NCBI GenBank assembly: GCA_030448225.1
Contig: JAUJNJ010000059.1
Span: 1-8,238, forward strand
From: Phycisphaerae bacterium
GTDB lineage: Bacteria > Planctomycetota > Phycisphaerae > Tepidisphaerales > Tepidisphaeraceae
Length of the DNA: 8,238 nucleotides
Direction of reading: 5' to 3'
Shown here: one piece after another, positions 7,639-8,238 of the stretch
Position numbering within the stretch: the first letter of the stretch is position 1
Layout: every line of letters starts with the position of its first letter
Program-made: the position numbers and the translations under genes
The notes under the pieces: model-generated
What the model was told of the DNA's origin: nothing
Seen by the model: the letters and a program-made list of their open reading frames with translations, nothing else
Database searches by the model: none

Positions 7639-7817
7639 CTCCGCGTTGTGCAGAACGTGAGCGGCGCCCGCAAGACCTTTTTTGCCGGATTTTTTGCCGC
7701 CTGCCGGCTTGAGAGGAGTGGGCTGAGCGATCCGTGTTCAGCCGAGAGGTCCACGGCACCTTTTTTATGCGCCAAGTTCGCGATCAGTCGCGACGTGTCC
7801 CCTTCATCCATCGTCAT
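7611..7817 (-). CDS. Short ORF overlapping the recombinase start; possible N-terminal extension
   Basis: From ATG 7817 the frame reads MTMDEGDTSRLIANLAHKKG then AVDLSAEHGS and continues open past the recombinase start to a stop at 7613-7611. The first 30 residues look like protein; the later part of this frame (TFCTTRRWSRSTTRK) looks like a shadow. The recombinase frame is itself open upstream to 7740 and reads LKPAGGKKSGKKGLAGAAHV. The natural product may therefore be one protein joined by a frame change between 7740 and 7677. The alternative is a separate small protein regulating the integrase. A weak GAG ribosome binding site precedes ATG 7817. Confidence 0.4.
   Translation of the reverse strand: MTMDEGDTSRLIANLAHKKGAVDLSAEHGSLSPLLSSRQAAKNPAKKVLRAPLTFCTTRRWSRSTTRK
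7677..7683 (-). promoter_or_regulatory. Slippery heptamer A AAA AAG, candidate -1 frameshift site
   Basis: In the upstream frame the codons are GCA AAA AAG. A -1 slip makes GGT the next codon, which is exactly the recombinase frame. Five bases downstream is GCGGGCGCCGC, able to form a four-pair GC hairpin. Two further A6 runs lie nearby (7690-7695 and 7761-7766). An indel error in a homopolymer would look the same. Confidence 0.3.
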
Positions 7818-7951
7818 TGATCTCGCAGTAACCACTCCGCGTGATGTCCCTTCGGACCGTCACTTAGAGAAACCCTCAGTGCAGACGTTCGGTCCCCGGC
7901 AATGTTCGCCGCCGGCGGGTTTCAAGCTGCGCCTCATCCGGCCGTGCGATA

Positions 7952-8236
7952 TCATCTCGGCGTGCAGGGGACCCTACTGGCGTGGTCGGCGTTGTGCGGT
8001 TCCGCGCTACTCCTTTTGATCGCGGCGGTGGCGATGCGCTGGGCTGTGCGGGGGCCGACATACCCGCAGCCGTCGCACGTCAGCGTGATCTCACCGTTCT
8101 CCCGTCGCCCGCTCAGCTCCTCCTCCTCGCCGCACGCCGGACATCGGACGTCGCGAGCACTGACGACCGGCACCGGCGGCGCGCGGGCGGCGGCTGGGGC
8201 CGACGCCCGCTCTGCAGCAGGCGGCGGCTGGAAGCG
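7952..8236 (-). CDS. Zinc-ribbon protein, C-terminal part, enters from the right edge
   Basis: The open frame from the window edge begins with a Pro/Ala-rich linker (RFQPPPAAERASAPAAARAP). A zinc ribbon follows with the cysteine pairs CPACG and CDGCG, 18 residues apart (about 8145-8065). The end is basic (RTAQRIATAAIKRSS), before the stop TGA 7954-7952. The spacing of two CxxC knuckles is typical of rubredoxin-like zinc ribbons, which often cap larger proteins. The N-terminal domain lies outside the window, so the function cannot be named. The last 30 residues are of weak quality and could follow a frameshift. Confidence 0.55.
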   Translation of the reverse strand, partial: RFQPPPAAERASAPAAARAPPVPVVSARDVRCPACGEEEELSGRRENGEITLTCDGCGYVGPRTAQRIATAAIKRSSAEPHNADHASRVPCTPR

Positions 8237-8238
8237 AG

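Noticed and set aside
4047..8238. A CD-NTase or CBASS effector gene near the TRIP13-like ATPase
   Set aside because: I looked in all frames for a nucleotidyltransferase GS plus DxD-type motif, nuclease, phospholipase or transmembrane effector patterns and found none.
1..8238. CRISPR arrays, tRNA or rRNA genes, insertion-sequence terminal repeats
   Set aside because: No regularly spaced repeats, no tRNA T-arm signature with a matching cloverleaf, and no transposase motifs were seen.

Overview
The window looks like high-GC bacterial DNA, most probably from a planctomycete (Planctomycetota). That placement is inferred from gene families: a baeRF-type release-factor homologue, a DUF4118 sensor kinase with a NarL-type partner, a DUF1328-like small membrane protein, and a tyrosine recombinase of a divergent type I associate with planctomycetes. 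No marker gene is present to prove it. From about 1 to 5200, almost every gene can be followed only by hopping between reading frames, yet the protein motifs stay well conserved across the hops. The best explanation is single-base insertion/deletion errors in the sequence rather than wholesale gene decay. From about 5200 onward the frames are nearly clean. Coordinates of genes in the first part are therefore outer limits, and their proteins are described as mentally reconstructed.

Left part, 1-1919, minus strand: three genes pointing left. These are an outer-membrane beta-barrel protein (1919-1418), a DUF1328-like small membrane protein (1276-1110) and a baeRF family protein (900 to beyond the left edge). 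Divergently, on the plus strand, lies a two-component pair: a DUF4118 membrane sensor kinase (2187-3406) overlapping by ATGA a NarL/FixJ-type response regulator (3403-4046).

Middle part, 4047-6158: after a roughly 500-base stretch of lower GC with a plausible promoter comes a tightly coupled plus-strand operon. It encodes an AAA+ ATPase of the Pch2/TRIP13 clade (4553-5478), a 159-residue protein (5475-5954) and a small charged protein (5951-6158). Each gene overlaps the next by ATGA. In bacteria TRIP13-like ATPases are known as Cap6, which remodels HORMA-domain Cap7 proteins in type III CBASS anti-phage systems. The 159-residue protein sits where a HORMA partner would be expected, but no CD-NTase cyclase and no effector is visible here. 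This trio is the most interesting content of the window.

Right part, 6256-8238, minus strand: a divergent tyrosine recombinase (7638-6256) is interrupted by one in-frame amber codon. A short overlapping ORF precedes it and can be joined to the recombinase frame by a -1 shift exactly at an A AAA AAG heptamer. At the edge is the C-terminal part of a zinc-ribbon protein. The recombinase facing the ATPase operon, together with the lower GC from about 4260 to 7640, suggests an integrated element carrying the ATPase module.
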